Part shown: positions 45,349-53,431 of the stretch, one piece after another
How positions within the stretch are numbered: position 1 is the first letter of the stretch
How the letters are laid out: each line of letters begins with the position of its first letter
Source: CADEDH01 sp047974625
GTDB taxonomy: Bacteria > Actinomycetota > Acidimicrobiia > Acidimicrobiales > SZUA-35
DNA length: 64,000 nucleotides
Assembly: GCA_047974625.1 (NCBI GenBank)
Contig: JBKECK010000016.1
Location: forward strand, 1-64,000
Direction of reading: 5' to 3'
Position numbers and translations under genes: made by a program
The notes under the pieces: generated by a model
Told to the model about the DNA's origin: nothing
Seen by the model: the letters and a program-made list of their open reading frames with translations, nothing else
The model's database searches: none

Positions 45349-46617
45349 CTACGAGGCGGCCCGACGGGACCGGTCGCCGGTCTCGTCCCGGGGAATAAGG
45401 GTGGGGTTGACCCGATCGTTGACCACGTCGGCGTCGATCACGCAGCGGCCGACGTCCTCCCGGCTGGGAAGGTCGTACATGACGTCGAGTAGGACCTCTT
45501 CGAGGATGGCCCGCAGGCCTCGGGCGCCGGTGCCCCGGAGCAGGGCCTGGTCGGCGACGGCTTCGAGGGCATCGTCGGTGAACTCGAGTTCGACGTCCTC
45601 CATGTCGAAGAACTTGCGGTACTGCTTGGTGAGCGCGTTCTTGGGCTCCACCAGGATCCGCACCAGAGCGTCCTTGGTGAGGTTGGTGACGGTGCCCAGC
45701 ACCGGCAGCCGCCCGACGAACTCGGGGATCAGGCCGAACTTGAGAAGGTCCTCGGGCCGGACCTGGGCGTAGAGGTCGTCGGCCGCCCGTTCGTTGCTCG
45801 TGGGCACGTCGGCCCGGAACCCGACGGAACGGGCCCCGATCCGGCGCTCGATGATTGTCTCGATCCCGGCGAAGGCACCGCCACAGATGAACAGGATGTT
45901 CGAGGTGTCGATCTGGATGAAGTCCTGGTGGGGGTGCTTACGGCCGCCCTGGGGGGGCACGGAGGCCACGGTGCCCTCGAGGATCTTCAGGAGGGCCTGC
46001 TGGACCCCTTCGCCGGACACGTCCCGGGTGATCGACGGGTTCTCGCTCTTGCGGGCGATCTTGTCGATCTCGTCGAGGTAGATGATGCCGGTCTCGGCCC
46101 GCTTGACGTCGAAATCGGCGGCCTGGATCAGCTTCAGCAGGATGTTCTCGACGTCTTCGCCCACGTAGCCGGCCTCGGTGAGGGCGGTTGCGTCGGCGAT
46201 GGCGAACGGGACGTTCAACATCCGGGCCAGGGTCTGGGCCAGGAGGGTCTTGCCGCAGCCCGTGGGACCCATGAGCAGGATGTTGGACTTGGCCAGCTCG
46301 ATGTCGGTACCGGTGTGGGCCCCGTACTGGATCCGCTTGTAGTGGTTGTAGACCGCCACCGCCAGGATCTTCTTGGCCGCTTCCTGACCGACGATGTAGT
46401 CGTCGAGGAACTCGCAGATCTCGCGGGGCTTGAGCAGCTCCTCGAACGAGACGTCGGTGCCGTCGGCCAGCTCCTCCTCGATGATCTCGTTACAAAGCTC
46501 GATGCACTCGTCGCAGATGTACACCCCTGGACCCGCGATGAGCTTCTTGACCTGCTTCTGTGACTTCCCGCAGAACGAGCATTTGAGCAGTTCCCCGCCT
46601 TCACCGAATTTGGCCAT
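45349..46617 (-). CDS. clpX: ClpX, ATPase subunit of the ClpXP protease
   Basis: A 422-residue AAA+ unfoldase. The N-terminal zinc-binding domain has four Cys (LKCSFCGKSQ and YICDECIELCNE). Walker A is LLMGPTGCGKTLLAQTLA, the pore loop is TEAGYVGEDVE, Walker B is GIIYLDEIDKIARK. The ClpP-contact IGF-type loop lies near GLIPEFVGRLPV. It delivers substrates to ClpP, encoded 18 bases upstream. Confidence 0.97.
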   Translation of the reverse strand: MAKFGEGGELLKCSFCGKSQKQVKKLIAGPGVYICDECIELCNEIIEEELADGTDVSFEELLKPREICEFLDDYIVGQEAAKKILAVAVYNHYKRIQYGAHTGTDIELAKSNILLMGPTGCGKTLLAQTLARMLNVPFAIADATALTEAGYVGEDVENILLKLIQAADFDVKRAETGIIYLDEIDKIARKSENPSITRDVSGEGVQQALLKILEGTVASVPPQGGRKHPHQDFIQIDTSNILFICGGAFAGIETIIERRIGARSVGFRADVPTSNERAADDLYAQVRPEDLLKFGLIPEFVGRLPVLGTVTNLTKDALVRILVEPKNALTKQYRKFFDMEDVELEFTDDALEAVADQALLRGTGARGLRAILEEVLLDVMYDLPSREDVGRCVIDADVVNDRVNPTLIPRDETGDRSRRAAS

Positions 46618-46634
46618 GGCGTCTCCTCTACCCC

Positions 46635-47282
46635 CTACGATCCCACGGCCCGGATCGGCCCGCTCGAGTCCGCGCTGTTGCGCTGGTACAGAATCTCGTC
46701 GACGATCCCGTATTCTCTCGCCTCCTCGGCCGTCATGACGAAGTCACGGTCGGTGTCGGTGGCGATCTTCTCGATCGGCTGATTGGTGTGGTTGGCCAGG
46801 ATCTGTTCCAGGGCCAGCTTCAGACGATCGATCTCCTTGGCCGCGATCTCCAGATCGGACACCTGCCCCTGGGCCCCGGTGTAGGGCTGGTGGAGCAGGA
46901 TCCGGGAGTTAGGCAGGGCTAGGCGCTTGCCCGCCGTGCCCGCGGCCAGCAGGATCGCCGCCGCCGAGGCGGCCTGGCCATAGCAGATCGTGGCCACGTC
47001 GGGCCGGATGAACTGCATCGTGTCGTAGATGGCGAACATGGCGTTGATGTCGCCACCCGGGGAGTTGATGTAGAGCGAGATGTCCCGGTCGGGGTTCTCG
47101 GACTCGAGGTGGATCATCTGGGCGCACACGACATTGGCCACGCCATCGTCGATCGGGGTGCCCATGAAGATGATGTTGTCCCGCAACAGCCGGGAGTAGA
47201 TGTCGGAACCCCGTTCACCCCGGCTGGTGGTCTCGATGACGTTGGGGATCACGTAGTTCGCCACGGCGGCGTCGTGTGTCAC
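46635..47282 (-). CDS. clpP: ClpP protease catalytic subunit
   Basis: A 215-residue serine protease. The catalytic Ser is in CYGQAASAAAILLAAGT, with Ala-Ala where most ClpP have Met-Gly after the Ser. His is in RILLHQPYTGAQGQ, and Asp lies in the C-terminal helix region. GTG 47282 overlaps the tig stop (GTGA). Only one clpP is here, whereas many actinobacteria have clpP1-clpP2 in tandem; a second copy may lie elsewhere. Confidence 0.95.
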   Translation of the reverse strand: MTHDAAVANYVIPNVIETTSRGERGSDIYSRLLRDNIIFMGTPIDDGVANVVCAQMIHLESENPDRDISLYINSPGGDINAMFAIYDTMQFIRPDVATICYGQAASAAAILLAAGTAGKRLALPNSRILLHQPYTGAQGQVSDLEIAAKEIDRLKLALEQILANHTNQPIEKIATDTDRDFVMTAEEAREYGIVDEILYQRNSADSSGPIRAVGS

Positions 47283-48628
47283 TCGTCGTCCTTCCCGGTT
47301 TCGTCCTCGGATGGCAGTTCTAGCGCATCGGCGGGCACCGGTTGGCCATCCTCGTCCACAAGATTCACTCGTTCTGTGACCCATTCAAGGGCCTTCGCCT
47401 TCAGTAGATCAGCCCGGAGCGCCGGGAGCCGACCCGCCTGACGGAAATCACCCATCAGCTCATCCACCGACCGGCCGACCTGGCCGGAGATCTCCTCGAA
47501 CTCGTTGGCCACGTCCTCGTCGACGATCTGCATGCCCTCGGCCTCGGCGATGGCCCGCAGGGCCAGATCGACCCGGGCCGACACCTCGGCCCCGGCCCGC
47601 AGCTCACCGGCGAACTGCTCCTGGGTCTGACCGGTGATCTGGAGGAACGTGTTGAGATCGAGGCCCTGGCTCTGAAGCCGGAGGGCCATGTCCTCGGCCC
47701 GGGTCTCGACCTCGCTGTCGACCATGGCCGGCGGTACGTCGTCGTCGTCGACCAGGGCGGCCAGGGCCTCGGCGATCCGGTTCTGACGGGCCTGGCGGGC
47801 CTGATCCCGGCGGCTGCCCTCCAGCCGCTCCCGGGTACTGGCCCGGAGCTCGGCCACGGTGTCGAACTCGGTGTCCTCGGCCACCCAGGCGTCGGTGAGG
47901 TCCGGCAGGACCTGGGCCTGCACCGAGGTGACGGTGATCGAGAACTGAAGCGGTTCATCGACCTCATCGTCGGGATAATCGGCCTCGAAACTGAGCTCGT
48001 CGCCGGCAGACACCCCGGCGAGCTGTTCGTCGAGTTCGGGAACCACGGCCCCGGAGCCGACCTCGTAGCTGTAACCGTCGGCGGTGAGGCCGGCGACCTC
48101 GTCACCGTCGTGGATGGTCTCGATGTCGATAACCACGGTGTCGCCCTCGGCAGAGGGCCGATCGACGGTCTCCAGGGTGCTGGAGTTGCGACGGAGACGG
48201 TCCACCGCGGCGTCGACGTCGGCCTCGGCCACCGCCGGATCCGGCACCTCGATCTCCAGGCCGTCGTACCCCTCCACCGTGATGGCGGGACGGATTTCCA
48301 CCACCGCGTCGAAGCTGACCGGACCGGACTCCTCACCGTTGGTGATGTCGATCTCGGGGGGAGCGATGACGTCGACCTCGTGCTCCCGGACGGCGTCGGA
48401 GTAGTAGCCGGGCAGGGCTTCGCGGAAGGCCTCCGTGCGAGCGTAGGACTGGCCGATCCGGGCCTCGAGCACCTTGCGGGGAGCCTTGCCGGGGCGGAAC
48501 CCGGGGAGCTTGACCTCGCGGGCCAATCGTCGGAAGGCGGCATCGAGATCCTTCTCGAACTCCGCCTCCTCGATGTCGACGACGACCTTGACCTTGTTGC
48601 CCTCGAGGGCCTCCACAGTGGACTTCAC
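47279..48628 (-). CDS. tig: trigger factor (ribosome-bound chaperone)
   Basis: A 449-residue chaperone. The N-terminal ribosome-binding domain includes LAREVKLPGFRPGKAPRKVL, the GFRxGxxP signature. A central FKBP-like domain (DTVVIDIETIHDGDEVAGLT) and a helical C-terminal domain follow. The chosen GTG 48628 has no Shine-Dalgarno but a TACACT -10 box at 48641-48636, suggesting a leaderless mRNA. The order tig-clpP-clpX is conserved across bacteria. Confidence 0.93.
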   Translation of the reverse strand: MKSTVEALEGNKVKVVVDIEEAEFEKDLDAAFRRLAREVKLPGFRPGKAPRKVLEARIGQSYARTEAFREALPGYYSDAVREHEVDVIAPPEIDITNGEESGPVSFDAVVEIRPAITVEGYDGLEIEVPDPAVAEADVDAAVDRLRRNSSTLETVDRPSAEGDTVVIDIETIHDGDEVAGLTADGYSYEVGSGAVVPELDEQLAGVSAGDELSFEADYPDDEVDEPLQFSITVTSVQAQVLPDLTDAWVAEDTEFDTVAELRASTRERLEGSRRDQARQARQNRIAEALAALVDDDDVPPAMVDSEVETRAEDMALRLQSQGLDLNTFLQITGQTQEQFAGELRAGAEVSARVDLALRAIAEAEGMQIVDEDVANEFEEISGQVGRSVDELMGDFRQAGRLPALRADLLKAKALEWVTERVNLVDEDGQPVPADALELPSEDETGKDDE

Positions 48629-48635
48629 CTCATGG

Positions 48636-48641
48636 AGTGTA
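48636..48641 (-). promoter_or_regulatory. -10 box for a leaderless tig transcript
   Basis: TACACT on the minus strand ends seven bases before the GTG of tig. This places the transcription start at or next to the start codon, and there is no ribosome binding site. Confidence 0.45.
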
Positions 48642-48707
48642 CAGAGGAGGTATGACACCCTGCGGGGCCGCAGGCGTCCGTCGTGGCGGAGGCGTAAGTT
48701 GTCGGGC

Positions 48708-49562
48708 ATGAACGCCCGACTCCTGCTGGTGGCCGACAGCCACCTCGCTCCCGGCAACACCCTGGCCTCCGACAACTGGGCGGCGATCACGGCCCACGTG
48801 GCCGCCAGCCGGCCCGACACCGTGGTCCACCTCGGGGATCTGACCGTGGACGGGGCCGGCGACCCGTCACAGCTCACCGCTGCCCTTCCCCACCTCGAGA
48901 CGTTGGCGGCCCCGTGGCGGATCGTGCCCGGCAATCACGACATCGGCGACAATCCGGTGGGCGGGGCCGACCACAGCGTGGTCTCCCCCGAACGTCTCGC
49001 CGCCTGGAGTGACACGTTCGGCTCCGACCGGTGGCGGCTCGACTACGACGGCTGGACCATCCTGGCCCTCAACGCCCAGCTGCTGGACTCGGGTCTCGAC
49101 GCCGAAGCCGATCAGTGGGCCTGGTTGGACGACGAACTGGCCGGGCTGGACCGGGGCCAGGGGCTCATGCTGGCCCTTCACAAACCCCTGCTCGCCCCCG
49201 CCGAGGAGCGGGAGAACGCTCCCGTCTACCGGTTCGTCCCGGCCGGCACCGCCGATCGGCTGCTGGGCATCCTGCGGGAGTTCGCCCTGGCCGCGGTGAT
49301 CAGCGGGCACGTCCACCAGGCCCGGACCCTGGACATGGACGGGATCCGCCACATCTGGTGCCCCACCAGCTGGGCCACCCTCGGGGCCGGCCAACCCAGC
49401 TTCGGGTTCAAGCTCACCGGGGCCGTGTCGGTCGACCTCGAACCCGGCCGGCCACCCACGGCCGATCTGGTGGTGCCCGACGGCGTCGGCCAGGCCACCA
49501 TCGGCGAGACCACCCCCAACCCCTACCAGGGGCATCCCGCATTCGCCCGGCCCGCCGACTGA
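48708..49562 (+). CDS. calcineurin-like metallophosphoesterase
   Basis: A 284-residue phosphoesterase with ordered metal-binding motifs: LLVADSHLAPG (DxH), VVHLGDLTVDG (GDxxxxG-type), RIVPGNHDIGD (GNHD), LALHKPLL (H) and ISGHVHQARTLDMD (GHxH). This resembles 3',5'-cAMP phosphodiesterase CpdA/Rv0805-like enzymes. No signal peptide. ATG 48708, divergent from tig. Its natural substrate cannot be read from sequence. Confidence 0.88.
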   Translation: MNARLLLVADSHLAPGNTLASDNWAAITAHVAASRPDTVVHLGDLTVDGAGDPSQLTAALPHLETLAAPWRIVPGNHDIGDNPVGGADHSVVSPERLAAWSDTFGSDRWRLDYDGWTILALNAQLLDSGLDAEADQWAWLDDELAGLDRGQGLMLALHKPLLAPAEERENAPVYRFVPAGTADRLLGILREFALAAVISGHVHQARTLDMDGIRHIWCPTSWATLGAGQPSFGFKLTGAVSVDLEPGRPPTADLVVPDGVGQATIGETTPNPYQGHPAFARPAD

Positions 49563-49626
49563 GCCGACGGGCAAGGGCGAATCCGCCACCACCGCCGATC
49601 AGCGAGCGGTAGAGTGACGGCCAGAC

Positions 49627-49704
49627 CGGGATGTGGCGCAGTTTGGCTAGCGCACCTGCTTTGGGAGCAGGGGGTCGGGAGTTCAAATCTCCCCATCCCG
49701 ACCA
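49627..49704 (+). tRNA. tRNA-Pro (TGG), encoded CCA
   Basis: Acceptor CGGGATG pairs with CATCCCG. The D-arm GGCGCAGTTTGGCTAGCGCA, anticodon arm CCTGC-TTTGGGA-GCAGG (anticodon TGG), T-arm GGGAGTTCAAATCTCCC, discriminator A and CCA follow. Its 3' half is the left end of an integrated island. Confidence 0.96.
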
Positions 49705-49713
49705 CTACTGGAG
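49660..49713 (+). repeat. attL-like repeat: 3' half of tRNA-Pro plus 9 bases beyond CCA
   Basis: This 54-base sequence, from the anticodon loop to nine bases past the encoded CCA, is identical to 60855-60908. tRNA 3' ends are the classic crossover sites of tyrosine integrases, and the left copy keeps the tRNA intact. Confidence 0.9.
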
Positions 49714-49750
49714 CGGAATCCGGGGGGATCCGCTTGGGGGACACGGGGTG

Positions 49751-49772
49751 CTGGTAGCCATTTTGGTAGCCA
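49751..49772 (+). repeat. paired TGGTAGCCA repeats inside the left end (possible integrase arm sites)
   Basis: TGGTAGCCA occurs at 49752-49760 and 49764-49772. The 12-mer CTGGTAGCCATT recurs at 60749-60760 near the other end. Short direct repeats flanking the core are what arm-type integrase sites look like, but this is inference. Confidence 0.4.
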
Positions 49773-50145
49773 AGACCGCCCACCACGAAGGCCAGTCGGT
49801 CGTGCCAACTTCGGCTCTCGACGCTCCCGATCTCAAGCGGGGAAGGCGAGAAGCGGGCGTCTGGCGCGCCGGAGAACGGGCTGGATCGAGCTTGTCTGAT
49901 GCGCCGGCCTTTTGCAGTCGAGCGCAACCTTCTCGATAGTCCAACAATGACTCGCGGACGATCAGAGGAAATATGCCTACATGTCAGAACTAGTGTGTAA
50001 CCAGTCAGCCTGATTCGCGCTGTTCGCGCGAGGTCCACCACTGTGGGTGTGGCTCATGGAGGAGATGTATCGTCAGATCGCTTCCGGCACCGCCCCGACA
50101 TCCGCTCTGGTCGCGGCGCAGCGACAGCTCCAACGGGCCGAGCCA
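49773..50145. other. island left margin, no intact gene
   Basis: No supportable gene is present. A short plus-frame stretch DLKRGRREAGVWRAGERAG faintly resembles the N-terminus of tyrosine integrases (RRGRRExGVWxLRV), which would fit a lost integrase, but it is too short to call. Confidence 0.3.
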
Positions 50146-50688
50146 TCAGTTGCCCTCTACCAGAGTTTCGGCGCCGGCGGGTGATCGACGAGACCAGGCG
50201 AGCAGTACCAGCCCGAGCGCCAAGGCCACGTCGCCCACGCTCACGATGGCCACCGACCCCACCACGATCGAGTCGGAGAGCACTCCGACAACGCCTGCGC
50301 TGGAGTCCAACTGATGCTTGCTGGCCATCCAGACCGGTTCGTCCGACCCCGTCGCGGCCAGCGACACCATCGCTGCCGGGCTGACTGGCATTGCCCCCCG
50401 CATTCCGATTGGCACCAAGTTCAGGACCGCTCCGCCGACAATCAACGCTCGGGCCCAGGGCGAGGACGTCGATCGGCGAACGACGCCGATCGCCGCCACG
50501 ACCCCGGCCGCAAAACTGGCGGGGACAACGACCCGACCCGGCACCGCGGGATGAACCGCTGAAACTTGCAGCGCCACCGCAACCGCGAGGACACCGGCAT
50601 CTCGCCGACCCACATCGAACAACGGACGAGCGCCCACGATCACCTGCAGGACGACCAGCGGCACGACCAACATCAGCAGACTGAACAA
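50146..50688 (-). CDS. DUF5317-like membrane protein
   Basis: A 180-residue protein with about five hydrophobic segments. The start at TTG 50688 has a perfect AGGAGG six bases upstream and gives LFSLLMLVVPLVVLQVIVGA. Mid-protein NLVPIGMRGAMPVSPAAMVS and the C-terminal VSVGDVALALGLVLLAW match the DUF5317 pattern (NxxGxMPVSP ... GDxxLxLG) known from actinobacterial and clostridial membrane proteins of unknown role. It diverges from the sigma-factor remnant at the island's left side. Linkage to the RiPP genes is uncertain. Confidence 0.65.
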   Translation of the reverse strand: MFSLLMLVVPLVVLQVIVGARPLFDVGRRDAGVLAVAVALQVSAVHPAVPGRVVVPASFAAGVVAAIGVVRRSTSSPWARALIVGGAVLNLVPIGMRGAMPVSPAAMVSLAATGSDEPVWMASKHQLDSSAGVVGVLSDSIVVGSVAIVSVGDVALALGLVLLAWSRRSPAGAETLVEGN

Positions 50689-50824
50689 CCGAACCCTCCT
50701 CTCGGGGCCCGGACAACAGCCCCCGAGGAAGAGCGCGAACGGAGGCTGCATGATCCACGAACGGCGAACAAACAGCTTCGCCCCGCGGGCGATCTCCACC
50801 GTTGATGCACACCAGTGTCGCAAC

Positions 50825-51383
50825 GTGCATCAGGACCGGAGTTTGGCGGAGCTCGTCCAGGGGGCCCAAACAGGTGATCGAGCAGCGTGGTGCGAGCTCG
50901 CCGACAGCTACAACAACACATGGTGTGGTCAGTCGTCCGTAGCTTCCGCCTGCCCGACGATGACGCTGCGGACGCGGCCCAGATGGCGTGGCTCCGCGCC
51001 CTTGAACATCTCGGTACGGTGCGCGACCTAGAGCGGATCGGGCTGTGGTTGGCCACGATTACCCGACGCGAGTGCCTCCGGCTCATCGAGCGTCGCACTC
51101 GGCACGACGGTGGACCTCGGCGATGACGCCCCACGTCGTCCCCGACCTCAGCGTCGACGTCGAAGCGGAGACCGTCAGCATCCACGAAGCGCAGCGAGTC
51201 GTGCTGGCCCTTCGACACCTAGCCGCCGACTGGCAAGCCTTGCTGCGGATGGTCTTGACCGAACCCGCACCCAGCTACCGCGAGATCGCAGCGGCGCTCG
51301 ACATCGCGGTCGGCACGATCGGTCCGCGCCGAGCGCGATGCCTGAGCAGTCTCCGCGCCGCGTACAACAACCTGCCGGGCTGA
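50825..51383 (+). pseudogene. ECF-like sigma factor broken by two frame changes
   Basis: Three frames give consecutive parts of one sigma factor. The first is LAELVQGAQTGDRAAWCELA to about 50916. The second is MVWSVVRSFRLPDDDAADAA then LWLATITRRECLRLIERRTR (region 2), from about 50920 to 51126. The third is the region 4 HTH EPAPSYREIAAALDIAVGTI, ending at 51383. The total length is two bases short of an intact frame, so two single-base deletions would explain it. Alternatively, an ATGA overlap at 51123-51126 would let region 4 be translated as a coupled separate subunit. It is upstream of the peptide cluster and may once have controlled it. Confidence 0.6.
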
Positions 51384-51521
51384 GGGTCACGACGGCACGA
51401 CAATGCGCCGCAACGACGATCCGGGCGAGCCAACCTGAATCACCAGGGCCGTATCACCGCTCTCCTTGGTCGCTATGACGATTGACCACACCACCCTCGC
51501 CCAGACCACCGGCTCAGGGCC

Positions 51522-52082
51522 GTGACCCTGGTGGCCACCGCCGCTCCGAGCCCACGACGAGGTGAACGACCCCTGGCACCTGGTCTCGTCCACGTCCAAC
51601 ACGACCCGGCGGCTGCCGTCGAGGTGCAACTGACGGACCGGATCGATGTCGAAGGTCCATCCGTGGTCCGCATCGTCCGTGCCGACGGCCTTCCCGCCCA
51701 GTTGGCAATCGCCGCCGTGGCCGCCAACGACATCTCTGCTGCCCTCACCCTCGACGAGGTCGAGCAAGTGGCGGCGGTCGCGAGCTCCGTGGCCCAAGGC
51801 ATCTCGTGCCTGACCGCAGGCGTCATCCACCACGCTCGATCCATGGCGATCCTGAACGATCGGCAGCTCGAGGTGGTCAAGCTCCTCGCCCTCGGGCTGA
51901 GCAACGAGTGCATCGCCGAGCGGGCACACATTTCCGTCTCGACCTTGAAGCGAGAACTGCGGGCGCTCCGGAGTCTGACCGACTGCGACGACCGAGCAAG
52001 CGTGCTCGAACGACTGGCTATCTCGCCGACCGCAACCTGGCCAGATAGCCGGCCGCGGCGCAGAGACTCAGCGGATCTTTGA
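51522..52082 (+). CDS. LuxR-type HTH regulator
   Basis: A 186-residue protein. The C-terminal GerE/LuxR helix-turn-helix is clear: LNDRQLEVVKLLALGLSNEC then IAERAHISVSTLKRELRALR (residues about 110-150). The N-terminal 100 residues show no REC domain (no Asp/Lys phosphorylation set) and may be a degenerate GAF-like sensor region (VVRIVRADGLPAQLAIAAVA). Start GTG 51522. It is the nearest intact regulator to the peptide genes, same strand, 75 bases before the 39-residue peptide, and is the best candidate for controlling them. Confidence 0.7.
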   Translation: MTLVATAAPSPRRGERPLAPGLVHVQHDPAAAVEVQLTDRIDVEGPSVVRIVRADGLPAQLAIAAVAANDISAALTLDEVEQVAAVASSVAQGISCLTAGVIHHARSMAILNDRQLEVVKLLALGLSNECIAERAHISVSTLKRELRALRSLTDCDDRASVLERLAISPTATWPDSRPRRRDSADL

Positions 52083-52157
52083 ATCAGGCCGCGAACAGCA
52101 GGGTCTCTTTCCCCACCACACAGCGGCGATGCCGGCACCTGTCGGCGAGGGGGAACT

Positions 52158-52277
52158 ATGCCAAACGGGAAAGCCAGACGAATCACGGCCACGGTGGCCT
52201 CACTGCTGATGGGAGCAGCGCTGCTCTTCGTCACGACGGCACCGATCTCCATTCACCACGTCCTCCACGCTCCGTGA
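52158..52277 (+). CDS. 39-residue membrane-spanning or signal-like peptide
   Basis: ATG 52158 has GAGGGGG four bases upstream. The peptide has a basic start (MPNGKARR), one hydrophobic helix (ITATVASLLMGAALLFVTTA) and a His-rich end (PISIHHVLHAP). Its TGA overlaps the GTG of the E1 gene (GTGA), so it is probably translated and coupled. It could be a small membrane partner, an immunity peptide or a leader whose translation controls the E1 gene. It shares no sequence with the two 19-residue peptides. Confidence 0.6.
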   Translation: MPNGKARRITATVASLLMGAALLFVTTAPISIHHVLHAP

Positions 52278-53431
52278 CCGTTCACGAATCAGGCCCCACC
52301 ACGGGCGTCCAGCATGCAGACGCTGTCCCGGCATTTCGGGACAGCGTCTTGCTGCTCGAGCACAACGACGGCGCGATCGATGCGCTGATCACGACGACCC
52401 GGGAGGTGAAGACCTTCCGACCGACGTCGACCTGTACGGCGCTGCTGCCCGCTATCGACGGACTGCGGTCGACCAGCGACCTCGTCGAGGCGCTCACGTC
52501 GGACGGCCACGAACGCCAAGACGTGCTCGACGTACTCACGGTGCTCGAGCGGGAGCGGCTAGTGGTTGACCGTTCGACCACGAGTTTGGTTGCGGCCCAT
52601 CCCCTCCGGGATCGCCGCGACCGGTTCTTGGCCGAAGGTGCGCTCAACCCTGCGGCCGGGTGGCCAGCGTCGTCGGCCGACATGCGTGGTCGTCTCGAAA
52701 CGACATCCGTCGCCGTCCTCGGCACCGGGGGCCTCGGGACTTGGATCGCCCGATCTCTGGCCGGGCTGGGCGTCGGGGAACTGATCCTCATCGACGCCGA
52801 CGTGGTCGAGGAGCAGAACCTCGCCCATCAAGTCGTGTTCACCCGTGACGACATCGGCCGCGCCAAGGTGGAGTCGCTCCGCGACCGCCTGGAATCGCTG
52901 TTTCCCGACGTGTCGGTCCGAGCCGAACGGCGGTTCGTCGAAACGGCGGACCAGCTGACCACGGTCGTCGACGGCGCCGCCTTCGTGACCACTGCGGCCA
53001 ACACGCCGACAGCGAACGCCGTCGCCCGACTCGTTTCGACCGCTTGCCTCCCACTCGGGATCCCCCACAATGTTGGCGCTGGCTACAGCCACGACCTCGG
53101 CACGGTGGGGCTCACAGTGCTTCCCGGTGTCACTGCGTGCTGGGAGTGCCTCCAAAGCTCCCTGTCGGATCCGGTGTTCGACGCCACTCGGGTGCTCCGA
53201 CCCGCCCGGTCCCCCGTTGGCATGGTGCCGATGGTGGCCGGGATCCTGGCCAACCTCGTGGCGTGGGACGTCTTCCGGGTCGTCACCGGGGCCACACCCG
53301 TACTGGCTGGCGCAATCACCGAGATCTCACTCTCCCGGCTCGAGTTCTCGGCCCGGCCCGTCATCCCCAACCCAAGCTGTCCGTGCGGGGCAGCGACCCT
53401 CAAGGAGAGCACCGATGGCACAAGGTCCTGA
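52274..53431 (+). CDS. MccB/PaaA-like E1 adenylyltransferase with N-terminal RRE-like domain
   Basis: A 385-residue protein. Residues about 22-105 form a PqqD/RRE-like winged-helix region (SVLLLEHNDGAIDALITTTR, ALLPAIDGLRSTSDLVEAL) of the kind that binds RiPP leader peptides. The ThiF/E1 fold follows: nucleotide loop VAVLGTGGLGTWIARSL (about 147-163), LILIDADVVEEQNLAHQVVF (NLxxQ kept, Arg replaced by His) and DDIGRAKVESL. MccB-like AGYSHDLGTVGLTVLPG comes next, then zinc Cys at 289/292 (CWEC) and about 369/371 (CPCG). In microcin C7, MccB adenylates a peptide ending in Asn. The peptides downstream also end in Asn. GTG 52274 overlaps the small membrane peptide. Confidence 0.85.
   Translation: MTVHESGPTTGVQHADAVPAFRDSVLLLEHNDGAIDALITTTREVKTFRPTSTCTALLPAIDGLRSTSDLVEALTSDGHERQDVLDVLTVLERERLVVDRSTTSLVAAHPLRDRRDRFLAEGALNPAAGWPASSADMRGRLETTSVAVLGTGGLGTWIARSLAGLGVGELILIDADVVEEQNLAHQVVFTRDDIGRAKVESLRDRLESLFPDVSVRAERRFVETADQLTTVVDGAAFVTTAANTPTANAVARLVSTACLPLGIPHNVGAGYSHDLGTVGLTVLPGVTACWECLQSSLSDPVFDATRVLRPARSPVGMVPMVAGILANLVAWDVFRVVTGATPVLAGAITEISLSRLEFSARPVIPNPSCPCGAATLKESTDGTRS

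Noticed and set aside
49773..49950. An integrase gene at the island's left end
   Set aside because: A faint resemblance (RGRREAGVWR) is too short and the frame has no catalytic Arg/His/Tyr motifs.
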